A stretch of DNA of 36,851 bases from a virus. The position numbers and the translations under genes were made by a program. The notes under the pieces were generated by a model. It was not told the origin of the DNA. It was given only the letters and a program-made list of their open reading frames with translations, and made no database searches. Positions 1 to 8,896 of this stretch are shown here, one piece after another; the first letter of the stretch is position 1; the number at the start of each line of letters is the position of its first letter. The DNA is taken from positions 1 to 36,851 of IMG/VR virus record IMGVR_UViG_3300007760_000948; one strand, given 5' to 3'.

Positions 1-2
1 AC

Positions 3-1775
3 ATCGGACCCAAGGTGGCATCCACCAAGCGAATGGTAAAGAACGATGAGCTTGGGGCTACGATTGATGCAGCCATCAAGAAGTCTCGCCCAAAGAGTGA
101 TGTCAGCCTCATTATTGCCGCCGCTAACGGGAATGGCTCAGTCACGTTTTATAGTGAGCCGAACGGTATCCAAGCAGAGAAAGACGCCAAGGCGTTCGCC
201 AAGCAAATCGAGAAGGATGGTGTCAAGACCAAAGCGGAGTCGCTCGGCGGAGGCACCTCGAAGTGGAAAGTTAGTTTGACTTCGACCAAGAAGGCATCCA
301 CCAAGATCGCTGCTGGTCACGGAATGTATGGCTACCGAGTGAAGACGGCGAAGTTGGCACTTCAGGCTTGTTTAGACATTTCCCAAGAAGCGGGATCAGT
401 TGCTTACGACCTGCACACACGCCGCACAGCCAAGTATGAGAAGATCACTTCGTTCCTCCGTGATCACTCGAAGCGTGGCCGGTGTCGGTTTGCCCGTATT
501 CTTCTCCGTTTCTACCCCGAAGCCGCTTCTCTTGTGACCGCCTCCGATAAAGAGGATGAGAAAGAGGCCGATGAGAAAGAGGCCAAGCACGAAAAGGGTA
601 AGAAGGTTCCTTTGAGCAAGATGCCCGAAGAGCTTGCGGCCAATGCCAAAGATCCCTCGAAGCACATCAAGGCTGCTCGCCTTATGAAGCGGCAAGAGAA
701 GGTGCTTGAGAAGTATCTGGCGAGTGGTGGCAACGCCATGAGCTACGACGACCTCCCCCGTAATGTTCGGGCATCCTTGGAGCGCATCAAGGACACAGAG
801 ACCCTTTGGTCTGATGTGGAGCGGTGGTTGTCGGATAACAACAACCCCCACCTGAAATCAATGTGGGCGAACAAACTGATCGCCCAAGCCGAGGCTATCC
901 TTAAAGCCGCTGGATGCGAAAACCTCCCCAATGAGGCGATGCAAGAAGCCTGTGAAGCTAAAAAGAAGGATGGAGATAAGGAAGGCGAGGACGACGAAGA
1001 CGGTAAGACCGCTGGTTGTGAGAACCTTCCTAATGAAGCCATGCAAGAGGCTTGCGAAGCCAAGAAGAAAGATGGCGACAAAGAAGGTGAAGATGAGGAT
1101 GAGGACGGTAAGACCGCTGGTTGCGAAAAACTGCCTCCCGCCTTGAAGGAAAACTGCGAAAAGAAAAAGAGCGAAGGCAAGGAAGGCGAGGACGACGAAG
1201 ACGAAGGCAAGAAGGCCACCGCCAAGGACGATGATACCGAGGATGAAGAATCCGGTGATCCCGCCATCGTAGCCGAAAAAGATTCGGGGCTGCTTGGAAC
1301 TCCAGTCGTGAAAGCCATCAAAGATGGTTTGAACCCGAAGAAAGCCTCCCGTGTCCGTCTGACTACCCGTATCGCTAACGGCGAACTTCAACGAGGCCGT
1401 GTCATGTTTGGTGCGGAGGATGACGAGGACGAGGACAAAGAAGGCGAAGGCATGGGCCGCTCACAACTTCCCGGTGAAGATGAGAGCAACGAAGCGCAGC
1501 CTAAGCTCGAAGGCAACTCTGGCTACAATCCAGGGGCAACCGAGTTCAACGGAACCACCACGCCGCCTAAACAGGCTGCTGAAGACTCTGAACTCAAAGA
1601 GAAGGCCGAAGGCCACAGCACTCTCCCCAATGATGAGGATAGCAACAAGGTACAGCCCGATATGGGCCAGCACGGTTACGAAGCTGGTCATGCCGTGAAG
1701 GTTGGCAACGAGTATGTCACTTACACCAGCGTTACGGACTTGCCTGACGGGGCACAGATCATTTGGGTAGACTGA
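3..1775 (+). CDS. Putative virion protein with acidic Cys-containing repeats (5' partial)
   Basis: The reading frame is open to the left edge, so the gene probably begins outside the window; a GTG at 15 and an ATG at 33 are internal candidates. About 590 residues are visible. A basic, helical part (roughly residues 95-300 from the edge) is followed by three tandem units of about 34 residues, each starting AGCE and ending in a Lys/Glu/Asp-rich run (DNA 909-1214), then long acidic segments and a C-terminal part ending IIWVD. No enzyme motif was found. Length, charge pattern and low-complexity linkers resemble phage virion or internal head proteins, but that is inference. It is followed after one base by the helicase gene, so the two are probably co-transcribed. 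The antisense frames opposite it are long only because of the acidic codons. Confidence 0.75.
   Translation: MGPKVASTKRMVKNDELGATIDAAIKKSRPKSDVSLIIAAANGNGSVTFYSEPNGIQAEKDAKAFAKQIEKDGVKTKAESLGGGTSKWKVSLTSTKKASTKIAAGHGMYGYRVKTAKLALQACLDISQEAGSVAYDLHTRRTAKYEKITSFLRDHSKRGRCRFARILLRFYPEAASLVTASDKEDEKEADEKEAKHEKGKKVPLSKMPEELAANAKDPSKHIKAARLMKRQEKVLEKYLASGGNAMSYDDLPRNVRASLERIKDTETLWSDVERWLSDNNNPHLKSMWANKLIAQAEAILKAAGCENLPNEAMQEACEAKKKDGDKEGEDDEDGKTAGCENLPNEAMQEACEAKKKDGDKEGEDEDEDGKTAGCEKLPPALKENCEKKKSEGKEGEDDEDEGKKATAKDDDTEDEESGDPAIVAEKDSGLLGTPVVKAIKDGLNPKKASRVRLTTRIANGELQRGRVMFGAEDDEDEDKEGEGMGRSQLPGEDESNEAQPKLEGNSGYNPGATEFNGTTTPPKQAAEDSELKEKAEGHSTLPNDEDSNKVQPDMGQHGYEAGHAVKVGNEYVTYTSVTDLPDGAQIIWVD
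909..1214 (+). repeat. Three tandem protein-level repeats in the virion-like gene
   Basis: Units start at 909, 1011 and 1116, each with AGCE and a second Cys 11-12 residues after the first, followed by Lys-rich then Asp/Glu-rich stretches. Units 1 and 2 are identical over their first 28 residues, yet 19 of those 28 codons differ, all synonymously. Unit 3 is diverged (CEKLPPALKENCEKKK). Two Cys per unit could form a disulfide or bind metal; this is inference. Confidence 0.85.
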
Positions 1776-1776
1776 A

Positions 1777-4700
1777 ATGGAAGTTGGGAATGCCCTTCCC
1801 TCCAAGACAGCTAAAGTCAATTTGGAGGAGCTTGGATTAAGCAAGGCGCAGATCAAGCTGATTGAAGCTGGTCGGACGCTAATTCAGCCCGCCATTGAAG
1901 TGAAGCTCCGTAGGGCTTTCACTGTGAAGGGCTTAGAGTTCTTCCAAATCTACCGCAAGCTGTGGGAATTCCGACATGGGATGCCTTTACAGGAAGACCT
2001 TGTCATCCTGTACCGCAAAGAAGCCTTACGGCTGACTCGCATTACATCCCCCGTGGACAAGCGAGGGCTGAGTCCAACTATTGTCAACATGCTCGCAGAC
2101 CAGCGAACAGAAGTCCTTCAATGTATTCGTAAAGTCGTTGCCCGCCCCGAAAGCTCGATCCTATGGGGTCGGCTCAATCGAATCCTCGTGCCTTTGTTAA
2201 TTGAGGTCGCCAGAGATAAGGGTGTTTACATGAAGTCCATGAGGATTGGTGGAGTGCCACCAACCGAATGGTGGTTGCGCCTCAAGCCTGCTGCGAAAGG
2301 CACCGCTGAACTCGAAAGGATCAAAGACGAAGATCCTGAAACCTATGCGTTGATGCTTGAAGAAAAGAAGACCCTTCGAGAGATTGACCTGAACACAGAA
2401 AAGGCTATGCGGGCCGATGGTCACAGCGTTCGTCGAATTAAACTAATGGGAAGAATCCCATTAGTTGCGACTAACGAGGAAACTGGGGAAGAGCTGATTT
2501 ATGACCGAGACGGGAAAAAGCTCACGATCCCAGAATACATCGAGAAGCGAAAGACCTACGAGGAACAGCAAAAGAAGCTGTCCAAGCTACCCACAAAGGT
2601 CAATGTCCCCCTCAAGCGGCTACGCAAAGTAGACGATGAAGCCATTGAAGAGCTTGGTGGAGAAACCGAATACTCTTCCCTGACGGATGATAAGGCCAAA
2701 CGAGGCAAGCTCACCCGCCTGTACCCCACAAAAATGATCAGCGTTCCCGTGACAGACGGCGAAGGTAACGTCACCTACACCGAAATGAAGGTGATTACGG
2801 GGGGTCGCTACAAGGGGATTTTCCTTGATGACATGATCAACGCCAATGGGCGTATGATTGAAGGCACCGCTTATACCTACAATCCTCGAAGTGGGGCTTC
2901 GCACCCTGTTCCCGAACGGATCGACCCTGCTGAAAGGGAGCCGTATGTCACCGTTGCGGATGTAACGAAAACACGCACGGTGATGGGGAAGCGGAAGAAG
3001 GTCAAAACCCAAAAGATGATGATCACCATTCCAGGAGATGGTCCTCTTAAAGATATCCGAAACGACCTAAAAGAACTCTGCTGCGCTGGTGGCACCAAGT
3101 CCTTTTCCCCCGCAAGGCGATGTATTCCGAGTATGGAATGGTTCCCAGTAAAAGGGTCTCGTGCCATCTCCGTGTACTTTGATCCCAAAGATTACGGCAC
3201 GGTGATGAAGAAAACCGAAGGGTTGGCCTTATCCGAAGCCGCAAATAAGAAGATCAAACAGTATTACAAGGATCTGGCGAACGCCGAAGAAGCGACCAAG
3301 GACACCACCGCATACAAGGCGGCGAACTTGAGTACGGCTATTCGGGATGAAAATGGAGAAATCGTAGAGGACTTCACCTTTATCCCATCCTACAAAAAGG
3401 ATGGGGAGCCTAAAGAGTTCGAGTTGTTGGGCAAGCAGCGGGAAGCTCTGGCGTGGATTGATGCCAATGGTGGGGCAGGGGTTTGCGCTCTGGAAACAGG
3501 CGTAGGAAAGACTCTCACGGCGATTGGTGGCATGGTTAAAGCTGTCCGTGATGGTTGGCTCGAAGAAGATGCCAGCTACACCCGGCCAGATGGTCGTGAA
3601 GTAAAGACCAATGGGCGGTTCCTCTATGTGTGTCCAAAGTCTCTGGTAGGCAACATGCCTAAAGAGATTGAAGCCTTTATCAAAGGTAAAGGCGGGGGGT
3701 TGATCGACCGAGTTGACTGTCTCCCCTACTCCAACTTTTCAGGTTCCTCTCGTTCGGGGAAGATTCCCGCTCCTTTGAAGAAGCAGCATGATTACTGGAA
3801 ACAGAAGCAAGAAGAGTGGGATCAACAATATGGGGGCGTGGGGAAGCAAGCTGCTAAGAGCAAGAAGCCCCCGAAAGCGTGGAACCCCGAAGAGTACGTT
3901 CAGATTTACTTCGATGAAGCTCACGCACTCAAGAACCCTAAGACACAGCGATCCCAAGCAGCCCTCAAACTGTGGCACCCCCGTAAAGTCTGTCTGACAG
4001 CTTCCCCTATGGAAAAGAACCCCATGGAAGCCTATGTGTTGGCGGCCATCTCGAACAACACCCCTCTATTTGGGCGGGATGTTGAACCACGAGAGAACCG
4101 AAAGACCATGCAGCGGTTCAAAAACCGCTTCTGCAATATCGTTGGTGGCCGCATTGTTGGCGTAACTCGTGATGAAAACTCAGCACGAGATATGAAAACT
4201 TGGGTAAAGCGTAATGTTTTTTATGCTGATAAAACCAAGGTCGATGAATATGACCTCCCTGATCCCTTAGTGGAAACACGAGTAGCGGAGATGGCTCCCG
4301 AAGTCGAAACCGCCTACCGAGCAGTCACCGCTCAAATGACTACCGTTCTTCAAGCGGCTGCGGTCAAGTTCAAGGAACGGCGCAAACAAGACTCTTATCG
4401 AGACAAGAAAGCCGAAGATATTTTCGGACTACGATTGCGGCCTTGGGTCAATCTATTGAACACCCTCTCGAACAGGCCCGCTGACGCTATGCGAGACTTG
4501 TCGGAGATCGCTTCTGGAAACCCGCCAGAGAAGTACAAGTATTCAAAGCGGTTTCGGAAAAACTGGGGCGAATATCCTCGTGGGATCAAGAAGGTCGGGC
4601 AAACTCTTTTGGATCAATTGGGGTCGCCAGAAGAAATCGAGCGGTTGGCTGAAACGATGCCGAACCCCAAACTGGACACTTGCGAGCAAACTCTTGCGGA

Positions 4701-5571
4701 TAAGATCATCTCTACGGAAGAGAGCGGGGGTTTTACTGGCTCACGAGCCTTGATCTTTAGCGATGACCCGAAGCTCTGTATCGACTCCGTGATGCGAATG
4801 TCCTCTCGGATTGGGGGGCTTCATGTTTTGGCCCTCAAAGATTCGATTCAACTATACGAAGGGGGTTCCCCCATCGATTCCTACACCGTGCCGTTTGAGC
4901 GTGGTGATATGGAACTGTTGTTTGCAGATCAAGCTGATCGGTGGGTAGCTGAAGCGGGTGGTCGAGCCATTTTTCAACTACCGTTCCGCAAGCGCAAGTA
5001 TCGCAAGTACCCGAACCTTCCACCTAAAACGAAGCTGGTTCGAGCCGAGGGTTTGAATAAGAACTATCCAGCGGCCCAATGGCAACAGTTTGTGCTCAAA
5101 GAAATCGTTAAGAAGAACCCTGAGATCAAGACCGCAACCATGTTGGGGAAGGAATACTCTCACGGACACAACCTTCAGACTTTCGATACCGTTGTTCACC
5201 TTGACCGTAACCACTGGAACAGCGAAGCGATGAAGCAGCGCACCGCTCGTGCTTGGCGACAAGGGCAAGAGCAAAAGGTACAGGAGATCACGATTGACTC
5301 TTGTTATTCGGGGTCGGCAAGTAATGTGGGTGAGCGAGGTTACGAAGACGTAACCCTTGATACGATTCGTGCTCTCTACCAGAAGATGGATTCCGACATC
5401 TTTGATGACATCATCAAAGCCTCTCAAGAAATGGACCTGACCGAAGAATGGGGGTCAGTCTCAAAACGGGATGCAAGTAAGTGGCGGCTCGATAAGAAGG
5501 TGCTTGACCTACAAGCAAGCCCTTACGCTGGTCGATCCCGCCCCCCCGGAGTGGAGGATGAGGATGAGTAA
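1777..5571 (+). CDS. SNF2-family (SF2) helicase/ATPase, 1264 aa
   Basis: An SF2 helicase core occupies about residues 540-1190. Visible motifs are Walker A ETGVGKT (about 571-577), DEAH (about 712-715) with the following ALKNPKTQRS typical of SNF2 motif II context, motif III TASP (about 742), and motifs V/VI around LDRNHWNSEAMKQRTARAWRQGQ (first 20 residues begin near 1142) with the arginine finger region. SNF2 proteins use ATP to translocate on dsDNA and remodel DNA-protein complexes. The first 530 residues match no domain I recognise and contain a charged, possibly DNA-binding region. Start: ATG one base after the previous stop. Its place behind a virion-like gene hints at a late or packaged role, but this is a guess. 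Confidence 0.88.
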   Translation: MEVGNALPSKTAKVNLEELGLSKAQIKLIEAGRTLIQPAIEVKLRRAFTVKGLEFFQIYRKLWEFRHGMPLQEDLVILYRKEALRLTRITSPVDKRGLSPTIVNMLADQRTEVLQCIRKVVARPESSILWGRLNRILVPLLIEVARDKGVYMKSMRIGGVPPTEWWLRLKPAAKGTAELERIKDEDPETYALMLEEKKTLREIDLNTEKAMRADGHSVRRIKLMGRIPLVATNEETGEELIYDRDGKKLTIPEYIEKRKTYEEQQKKLSKLPTKVNVPLKRLRKVDDEAIEELGGETEYSSLTDDKAKRGKLTRLYPTKMISVPVTDGEGNVTYTEMKVITGGRYKGIFLDDMINANGRMIEGTAYTYNPRSGASHPVPERIDPAEREPYVTVADVTKTRTVMGKRKKVKTQKMMITIPGDGPLKDIRNDLKELCCAGGTKSFSPARRCIPSMEWFPVKGSRAISVYFDPKDYGTVMKKTEGLALSEAANKKIKQYYKDLANAEEATKDTTAYKAANLSTAIRDENGEIVEDFTFIPSYKKDGEPKEFELLGKQREALAWIDANGGAGVCALETGVGKTLTAIGGMVKAVRDGWLEEDASYTRPDGREVKTNGRFLYVCPKSLVGNMPKEIEAFIKGKGGGLIDRVDCLPYSNFSGSSRSGKIPAPLKKQHDYWKQKQEEWDQQYGGVGKQAAKSKKPPKAWNPEEYVQIYFDEAHALKNPKTQRSQAALKLWHPRKVCLTASPMEKNPMEAYVLAAISNNTPLFGRDVEPRENRKTMQRFKNRFCNIVGGRIVGVTRDENSARDMKTWVKRNVFYADKTKVDEYDLPDPLVETRVAEMAPEVETAYRAVTAQMTTVLQAAAVKFKERRKQDSYRDKKAEDIFGLRLRPWVNLLNTLSNRPADAMRDLSEIASGNPPEKYKYSKRFRKNWGEYPRGIKKVGQTLLDQLGSPEEIERLAETMPNPKLDTCEQTLADKIISTEESGGFTGSRALIFSDDPKLCIDSVMRMSSRIGGLHVLALKDSIQLYEGGSPIDSYTVPFERGDMELLFADQADRWVAEAGGRAIFQLPFRKRKYRKYPNLPPKTKLVRAEGLNKNYPAAQWQQFVLKEIVKKNPEIKTATMLGKEYSHGHNLQTFDTVVHLDRNHWNSEAMKQRTARAWRQGQEQKVQEITIDSCYSGSASNVGERGYEDVTLDTIRALYQKMDSDIFDDIIKASQEMDLTEEWGSVSKRDASKWRLDKKVLDLQASPYAGRSRPPGVEDEDE

Positions 5572-5944
5572 AGAACGGCCAAACAATATCGAAGATTGGG
5601 AAGCCTACGTAGCTGACTTAGCTGGTAAGGATCTCCGATCTCAAACCGCCGATGTGAACTCCCAACACTTCATTGAAGTCCTTCGAGAAGAGGGGGCTGA
5701 TGTGAAGTTCGCTAAACAGGTCGTTCTATGTTTTGTTCGACAGTGCAAAGCCACTGGAACCTACTTACCTAAGAACGGAATGTGGGATTTGAGTAGGCTG
5801 GCCGCATTGGATGAGCTTGCGTCACTTGGGCCGCAGATGGATGAAGAAGAAGCCGAGGCGTTGGCCGAGTCTTGGGTGGCACCCATGCAAGACGATTTAG
5901 AATCATTCCTACTTGAAGCGGAGTACGGTTACGAGACTGACTGA
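5564..5944 (+). CDS. Small protein of unknown function, 126 aa
   Basis: I chose ATG 5564 because GGAGG lies 6 bases upstream (5553-5557), inside the end of the helicase gene, which stops at 5571; an upstream in-frame extension would overlap the helicase by 100 bases. The protein begins MSKERPNNIEDWEAY and is soluble, mostly helical and acidic, with a Glu-rich C-terminal third. No known domain was recognised. The eight-base overlap with the helicase gene suggests translational coupling. Its 3' end overlaps the convergent minus-strand gene by 16 bases. Confidence 0.75.
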   Translation: MSKERPNNIEDWEAYVADLAGKDLRSQTADVNSQHFIEVLREEGADVKFAKQVVLCFVRQCKATGTYLPKNGMWDLSRLAALDELASLGPQMDEEEAEALAESWVAPMQDDLESFLLEAEYGYETD

Positions 5945-6213
5945 TCTTCGATATGCTCGAAGATCGTGTCTCCAAACTGGTCCTCTGGTCGAAACGCCCA
6001 TGAGGGCATCTCTTGACGGCCCTCTCGAACCGCTACACCAGCATCGAAGCCGTCATTGTACTCTTGCCCACCAAACTCTTTGGTAGAGCCTGTCCAGCCT
6101 TTGTAAAAGCCCAACACATAGCGAGTTGGTCTCTCCGATTGGACTTGTGAAAAGTCCACGATCAGGGCGGGTTGGCGGTCTTTGGTAATGGTTTTAAGCT
6201 CTACTTCTTCCAT
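5929..6213 (-). CDS. Small protein of unknown function, 94 aa
   Basis: ATG at 6213 has GGGAGG 5 bases upstream on the minus strand. The protein is soluble, with a likely beta-rich first half (VELKTITKDRQPALIVDF) and an acidic C-terminus. No domain recognised. It lies downstream of the sigma-like gene in the same orientation, separated by 80 bases that hold a hairpin and a copy of the putative phage promoter motif, so it may have its own transcript. Confidence 0.7.
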   Translation of the reverse strand: MEEVELKTITKDRQPALIVDFSQVQSERPTRYVLGFYKGWTGSTKEFGGQEYNDGFDAGVAVREGRQEMPSWAFRPEDQFGDTIFEHIEDQSVS

Positions 6214-6252
6214 GTTGTCCTCCCAAGGGGGGTTCGGAGGGTCACGCCCTCA

Positions 6253-6274
6253 CCTATCTACGTACTGAGATAGG
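6253..6274. other. Perfect inverted repeat (7-bp stem)
   Basis: CCTATCT (6253-6259) and AGATAGG (6268-6274) are perfect complements around an 8-base loop. The repeat overlaps the putative promoter of the 94-aa minus-strand gene (-10-like box at 6263-6268), so it could be an operator or an RNA hairpin. No T tract follows on either strand, so a classical terminator is unlikely. Confidence 0.5.
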
Positions 6275-6290
6275 GAGGAAAACGGGCACC
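6263..6290 (-). promoter_or_regulatory. Putative phage promoter, second subtype
   Basis: On the minus strand GTGCCCGTTT is followed after 11 bases by TCAGTA, matching sites at 21102 and 30093 in box sequence and spacing. It precedes the 94-aa gene starting at 6213 by about 50 bases. Confidence 0.45.
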
Positions 6291-6293
6291 CTC

Positions 6294-7457
6294 TCAATTT
6301 GATAGGGAGGGGGTCTGAAGAAATGTCGCCCAATACCGCAGGGTTCGTGCTCTACGCTTTGCGGTACTCTCGGAAAGAGTAGATCGACTTTGAAGGAAGT
6401 CGAACGCTGAATCTGGATCAAGGCCGTTCACACCGAACGAGTCTGACCACTTCAACCAAGTTTGACCCACCACAGAAGCCTCAAAAACGAGCCTCATAGC
6501 CCTTTTGAAGTAGGCGGGAGGGGTAATGTTCAAAGCCTTCCCAACTTTCGTCAGGGAGCCATTCTCGTCGGTTAGGTCCATAGCTCGGAGAGCGTGGGTG
6601 AGATACCCGACCTGACGGTCTGATAAGGACGGGAGAGTTCCCCAATTTTGGAGGGCTTCTTGAAGAATCTCTAAGTTATCGAATTGAGGAACATTTGATC
6701 CGTTCACCTGCTCCACGGGTTTCGAGACTTCCATCACGAAAGAGTCGGTTTTCTTTACGGGTCGGCTCCGCTTGATCACTGTCTTGCGGGGTCGGAGAGC
6801 GTGGGTGACTACCTCTCGGATCTCCTTTTTGAAGGTCTTGGCACGAGTTGGTCCTACACCAAACTCTCGTTCAATGTCGCCTTGGGTTCCCCCTTCGGCT
6901 TGGAGCTTCAAAACTCGCATCCGTCGAGCCAAGGCTTCTCCCGACCATTCTCGCTCCATTCCAGCTTCAATGATCTCCCAAAGCTCGCCAACAACCAGCA
7001 TGTCGTCAGGGCTTGGAGAAGGGTCTACGAAATCCACCTGATCCGAAGCCTGTTTCGAGTCGGCTTCCTGATCCTTCGGGAGTCGGACAGCCTCACCGCC
7101 CCAATCAGGAACGAGGACGGGGAAGTCTTCACCGCTTTTCAATTCCGCACGGGTCTTGCACCCTTTGGAGCGACCGAGCATATCTCGACCGTCATGGTCG
7201 AGGCTTTGGCCGTGCATCTGACACACGAAATTCAGCAAGACGCTGAAAGACAGGTCTTTGCCTTGTGCCAATCGCTTCTCGAAGCTCTCGGTACGGATCA
7301 TCTTGAAGATAAGGTTGCTTACCGCATCCTCACGATCTTCGTCGTTCCCCAGATACTTCGGGAGGTGTTTGAGGGAGTATTTGAAGAATGACTGATAGTT
7401 CTCGGTCATCCATTCAGTAAGTAGGGGACGTGTTGTGGTGGCTGTGGCGTTGCCCAT
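6294..7457 (-). CDS. Sigma-factor-like / HTH DNA-binding protein, 387 aa
   Basis: Residues about 12-60 (MTENYQSFFKYSLKHLPKYL, then NDEDREDAVSNLIFKMI) have the spacing of a sigma-70/ECF region 2: a helix, a short acidic turn, and an E/D-D-x-V-x-N/Q-x-x-F helix. Residues about 165-215 (ALARRMRVLKLQAEGGTQGD then IEREFGVGPTRAKTFKKEI) resemble a region-4-type HTH. A third domain at about 275-387 ends with LSESTAKRRARTLRYWATFL, a winged-helix signature I associate with the C-termini of some restriction and NTPase proteins. The family assignment is inference from pattern; an HTH regulator that is not a sigma factor remains possible. ATG 7457 has AAAGGA upstream. A copy of the putative phage promoter (7549-7583) lies about 90 bases upstream, compatible with autoregulation. 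Confidence 0.6.
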   Translation of the reverse strand: MGNATATTTRPLLTEWMTENYQSFFKYSLKHLPKYLGNDEDREDAVSNLIFKMIRTESFEKRLAQGKDLSFSVLLNFVCQMHGQSLDHDGRDMLGRSKGCKTRAELKSGEDFPVLVPDWGGEAVRLPKDQEADSKQASDQVDFVDPSPSPDDMLVVGELWEIIEAGMEREWSGEALARRMRVLKLQAEGGTQGDIEREFGVGPTRAKTFKKEIREVVTHALRPRKTVIKRSRPVKKTDSFVMEVSKPVEQVNGSNVPQFDNLEILQEALQNWGTLPSLSDRQVGYLTHALRAMDLTDENGSLTKVGKALNITPPAYFKRAMRLVFEASVVGQTWLKWSDSFGVNGLDPDSAFDFLQSRSTLSESTAKRRARTLRYWATFLQTPSLSN

Positions 7458-7753
7458 CTGATAATGTCCTTTGGCCTTTTGGCCTTGGTTAAGCGTTTCA
7501 GTTTCGAGGCGGCGACAGTGTTCGGAGAACGAGGTCTATGCCTACTAACGATACTACTGATAGGACTAAAATTTAGCCCCCCCTGAAGTATCTTTTCCAA
7601 CCTTATGCCATTGAACGGGGGATTGCAAGGTGGGTCAAGGATTTTTTTCAGTAGGGAATTTAAGGGGTTCGAGAAGATTTCGGGCAGACGGTAAAACCGC
7701 TATAGATCCGCTGAAGACAGCAACGAAACCCTCAGGGCGTTGGAGAGGATAAA
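7458..7753. other. Divergent intergenic region, about 300 bases
   Basis: Lies between the divergent sigma-like gene and the 377-aa gene. It holds the minus-strand promoter motif at 7549-7583. Toward the plus-strand gene it holds a T7 run (7652-7658), a small CGGT/ACCG inverted repeat at 7689-7699 with TATAGAT just after it, and an SD just before ATG 7754. No convincing small ORF was seen. Confidence 0.6.
7549..7583 (-). promoter_or_regulatory. Putative phage promoter upstream of sigma-like gene
   Basis: Minus strand: GGGGGGGCTAAAT, 10 bases, then TCAGTAGTATCG. The 34-base stretch aligns without gaps to the site at 15256-15289, including the shared ACTAC(T/C)GA(T/C)AGG(A/G)CTA core on the plus strand. 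It is the only strong signal upstream of the gene starting at 7457. Confidence 0.6.
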
Positions 7754-8887
7754 ATGGAAGCACATCAATTACGCATAGCGATCCAGCTTACGCTACGGGC
7801 TGCCAGAACGGGTAAGACCGCCGGGTTCTCGGACAACCTTAAAGATTACAATCCGATTGCGAGAGCGAATATTCTCGAAGGCGCACACGGATGGAAAAAA
7901 GACAGCCTTCTTCGTAGAGGCACCCGCCCTGAACAAGTCGCTTCAGCTTTGGCAAAGATGGAAGTCGCCCCTTCCGTTGACCCACTACTGTTGGATTTCT
8001 CACGTTCGGGGATCATGCAGGGTCCAGTTACCAAGTATGCCCTTTCTAAAGCTGACTCCATCATCAAGAAGTCTGGTGGCCGTGGTATGTCCGTGGACAT
8101 GATTCTGGCTGGTATGTGGAGTTCCGCCATGATGCCGAGTTTCAGTGGTGACGGCATGGGGATCAGCCAGCCTGATTATTGGTATGCGTTGGGCCGTAAG
8201 GCCGCCAGCGGTATCAAGAGCGGTTCAACCACTTTGAAGTGGTTGAATGGAGCGACCAATAAAGCTCTCCTTCAACATGCTCTCAAAATCGCACAGGCGG
8301 CGGGGCAGGTTCAAAATGAAGGGGATGCTGATATTGCGGGTCAAGGGTTTGAGGCTCCCGAAGTTGGGACCGACAGTCTTGTGGTCCTCTTGTTCGATGC
8401 TATTTCCAACCCTTCCCACCGCTATTACAACCGAGCGAAAGAATGGTTCAACGAGCATGTGGTCGGAAACGGTCGAGGCCGTATGACTGAAGGGCAACTG
8501 GATGTCTTGGAAGCGTATCAAACCTTAGGGGCGACCGAAAAGGGTGGTATCCAAGGTGGCTATCGAGCGGCGGTTGAGTTCATCAACCAAAAGCGAGAGC
8601 GAGATGGGCGAGAGCCTATTTCCGAAAAAGGGGTCAAGAAGGCGTGGGAAAAGGTCAAGGCCAAGTTCCCCCGTGCTGTTGAAACAGGTCTTCAAGACAG
8701 TTCTTACGATGACCTGTTCGGCGGGCTACAAGATCAATACTTGATTCAGACAGGTCAGGCTGGTCGTGGTTATCTTGAAGATCAAACAGGTAGAGATCCA
8801 GACAACCAACGGTGGGCCAATGTTCTTGCCAGGGCTACCTACCGCCAAGAGCTTCGTCAGCGTAGGTTCCTATCTAAGTTCCAATAG
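7754..8887 (+). CDS. Protein of unknown function, 377 aa
   Basis: ATG 7754 follows GGAGAGGATAAA. The protein has a basic N-terminus (MEAHQLRIAIQLTLRAARTG), a central Gly/Met-rich segment, an acidic linker near 190 (NEGDADIAGQGFEAPEVGTD), and a helical C-terminal half rich in Lys/Arg/Gln ending RRFLSKFQ. No catalytic motif or transmembrane segment was recognised. It stands alone on the plus strand after a 300-base divergent region and is followed 9 bases later by the Nudix gene, so the pair is probably one operon. The N-terminus resembles that of virion-associated proteins elsewhere in the window only in its Arg/Lys/Ala richness. Confidence 0.7.
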   Translation: MEAHQLRIAIQLTLRAARTGKTAGFSDNLKDYNPIARANILEGAHGWKKDSLLRRGTRPEQVASALAKMEVAPSVDPLLLDFSRSGIMQGPVTKYALSKADSIIKKSGGRGMSVDMILAGMWSSAMMPSFSGDGMGISQPDYWYALGRKAASGIKSGSTTLKWLNGATNKALLQHALKIAQAAGQVQNEGDADIAGQGFEAPEVGTDSLVVLLFDAISNPSHRYYNRAKEWFNEHVVGNGRGRMTEGQLDVLEAYQTLGATEKGGIQGGYRAAVEFINQKRERDGREPISEKGVKKAWEKVKAKFPRAVETGLQDSSYDDLFGGLQDQYLIQTGQAGRGYLEDQTGRDPDNQRWANVLARATYRQELRQRRFLSKFQ

Positions 8888-8896
8888 GGGGAATCG

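Noticed and set aside
743-1391. Long antisense frames opposite the acidic repeat protein (up to 192 aa)
   Set aside because: They exist because GAA/GAT/AAG codons give stop-free complements. They are Ser/Phe/Leu low-complexity, have no SD, and lie opposite a clear gene.
6772-7391. Plus-strand frames opposite the sigma-like gene (89 and 196 aa)
   Set aside because: Shadow frames with no SD opposite a gene with recognisable domain patterns.
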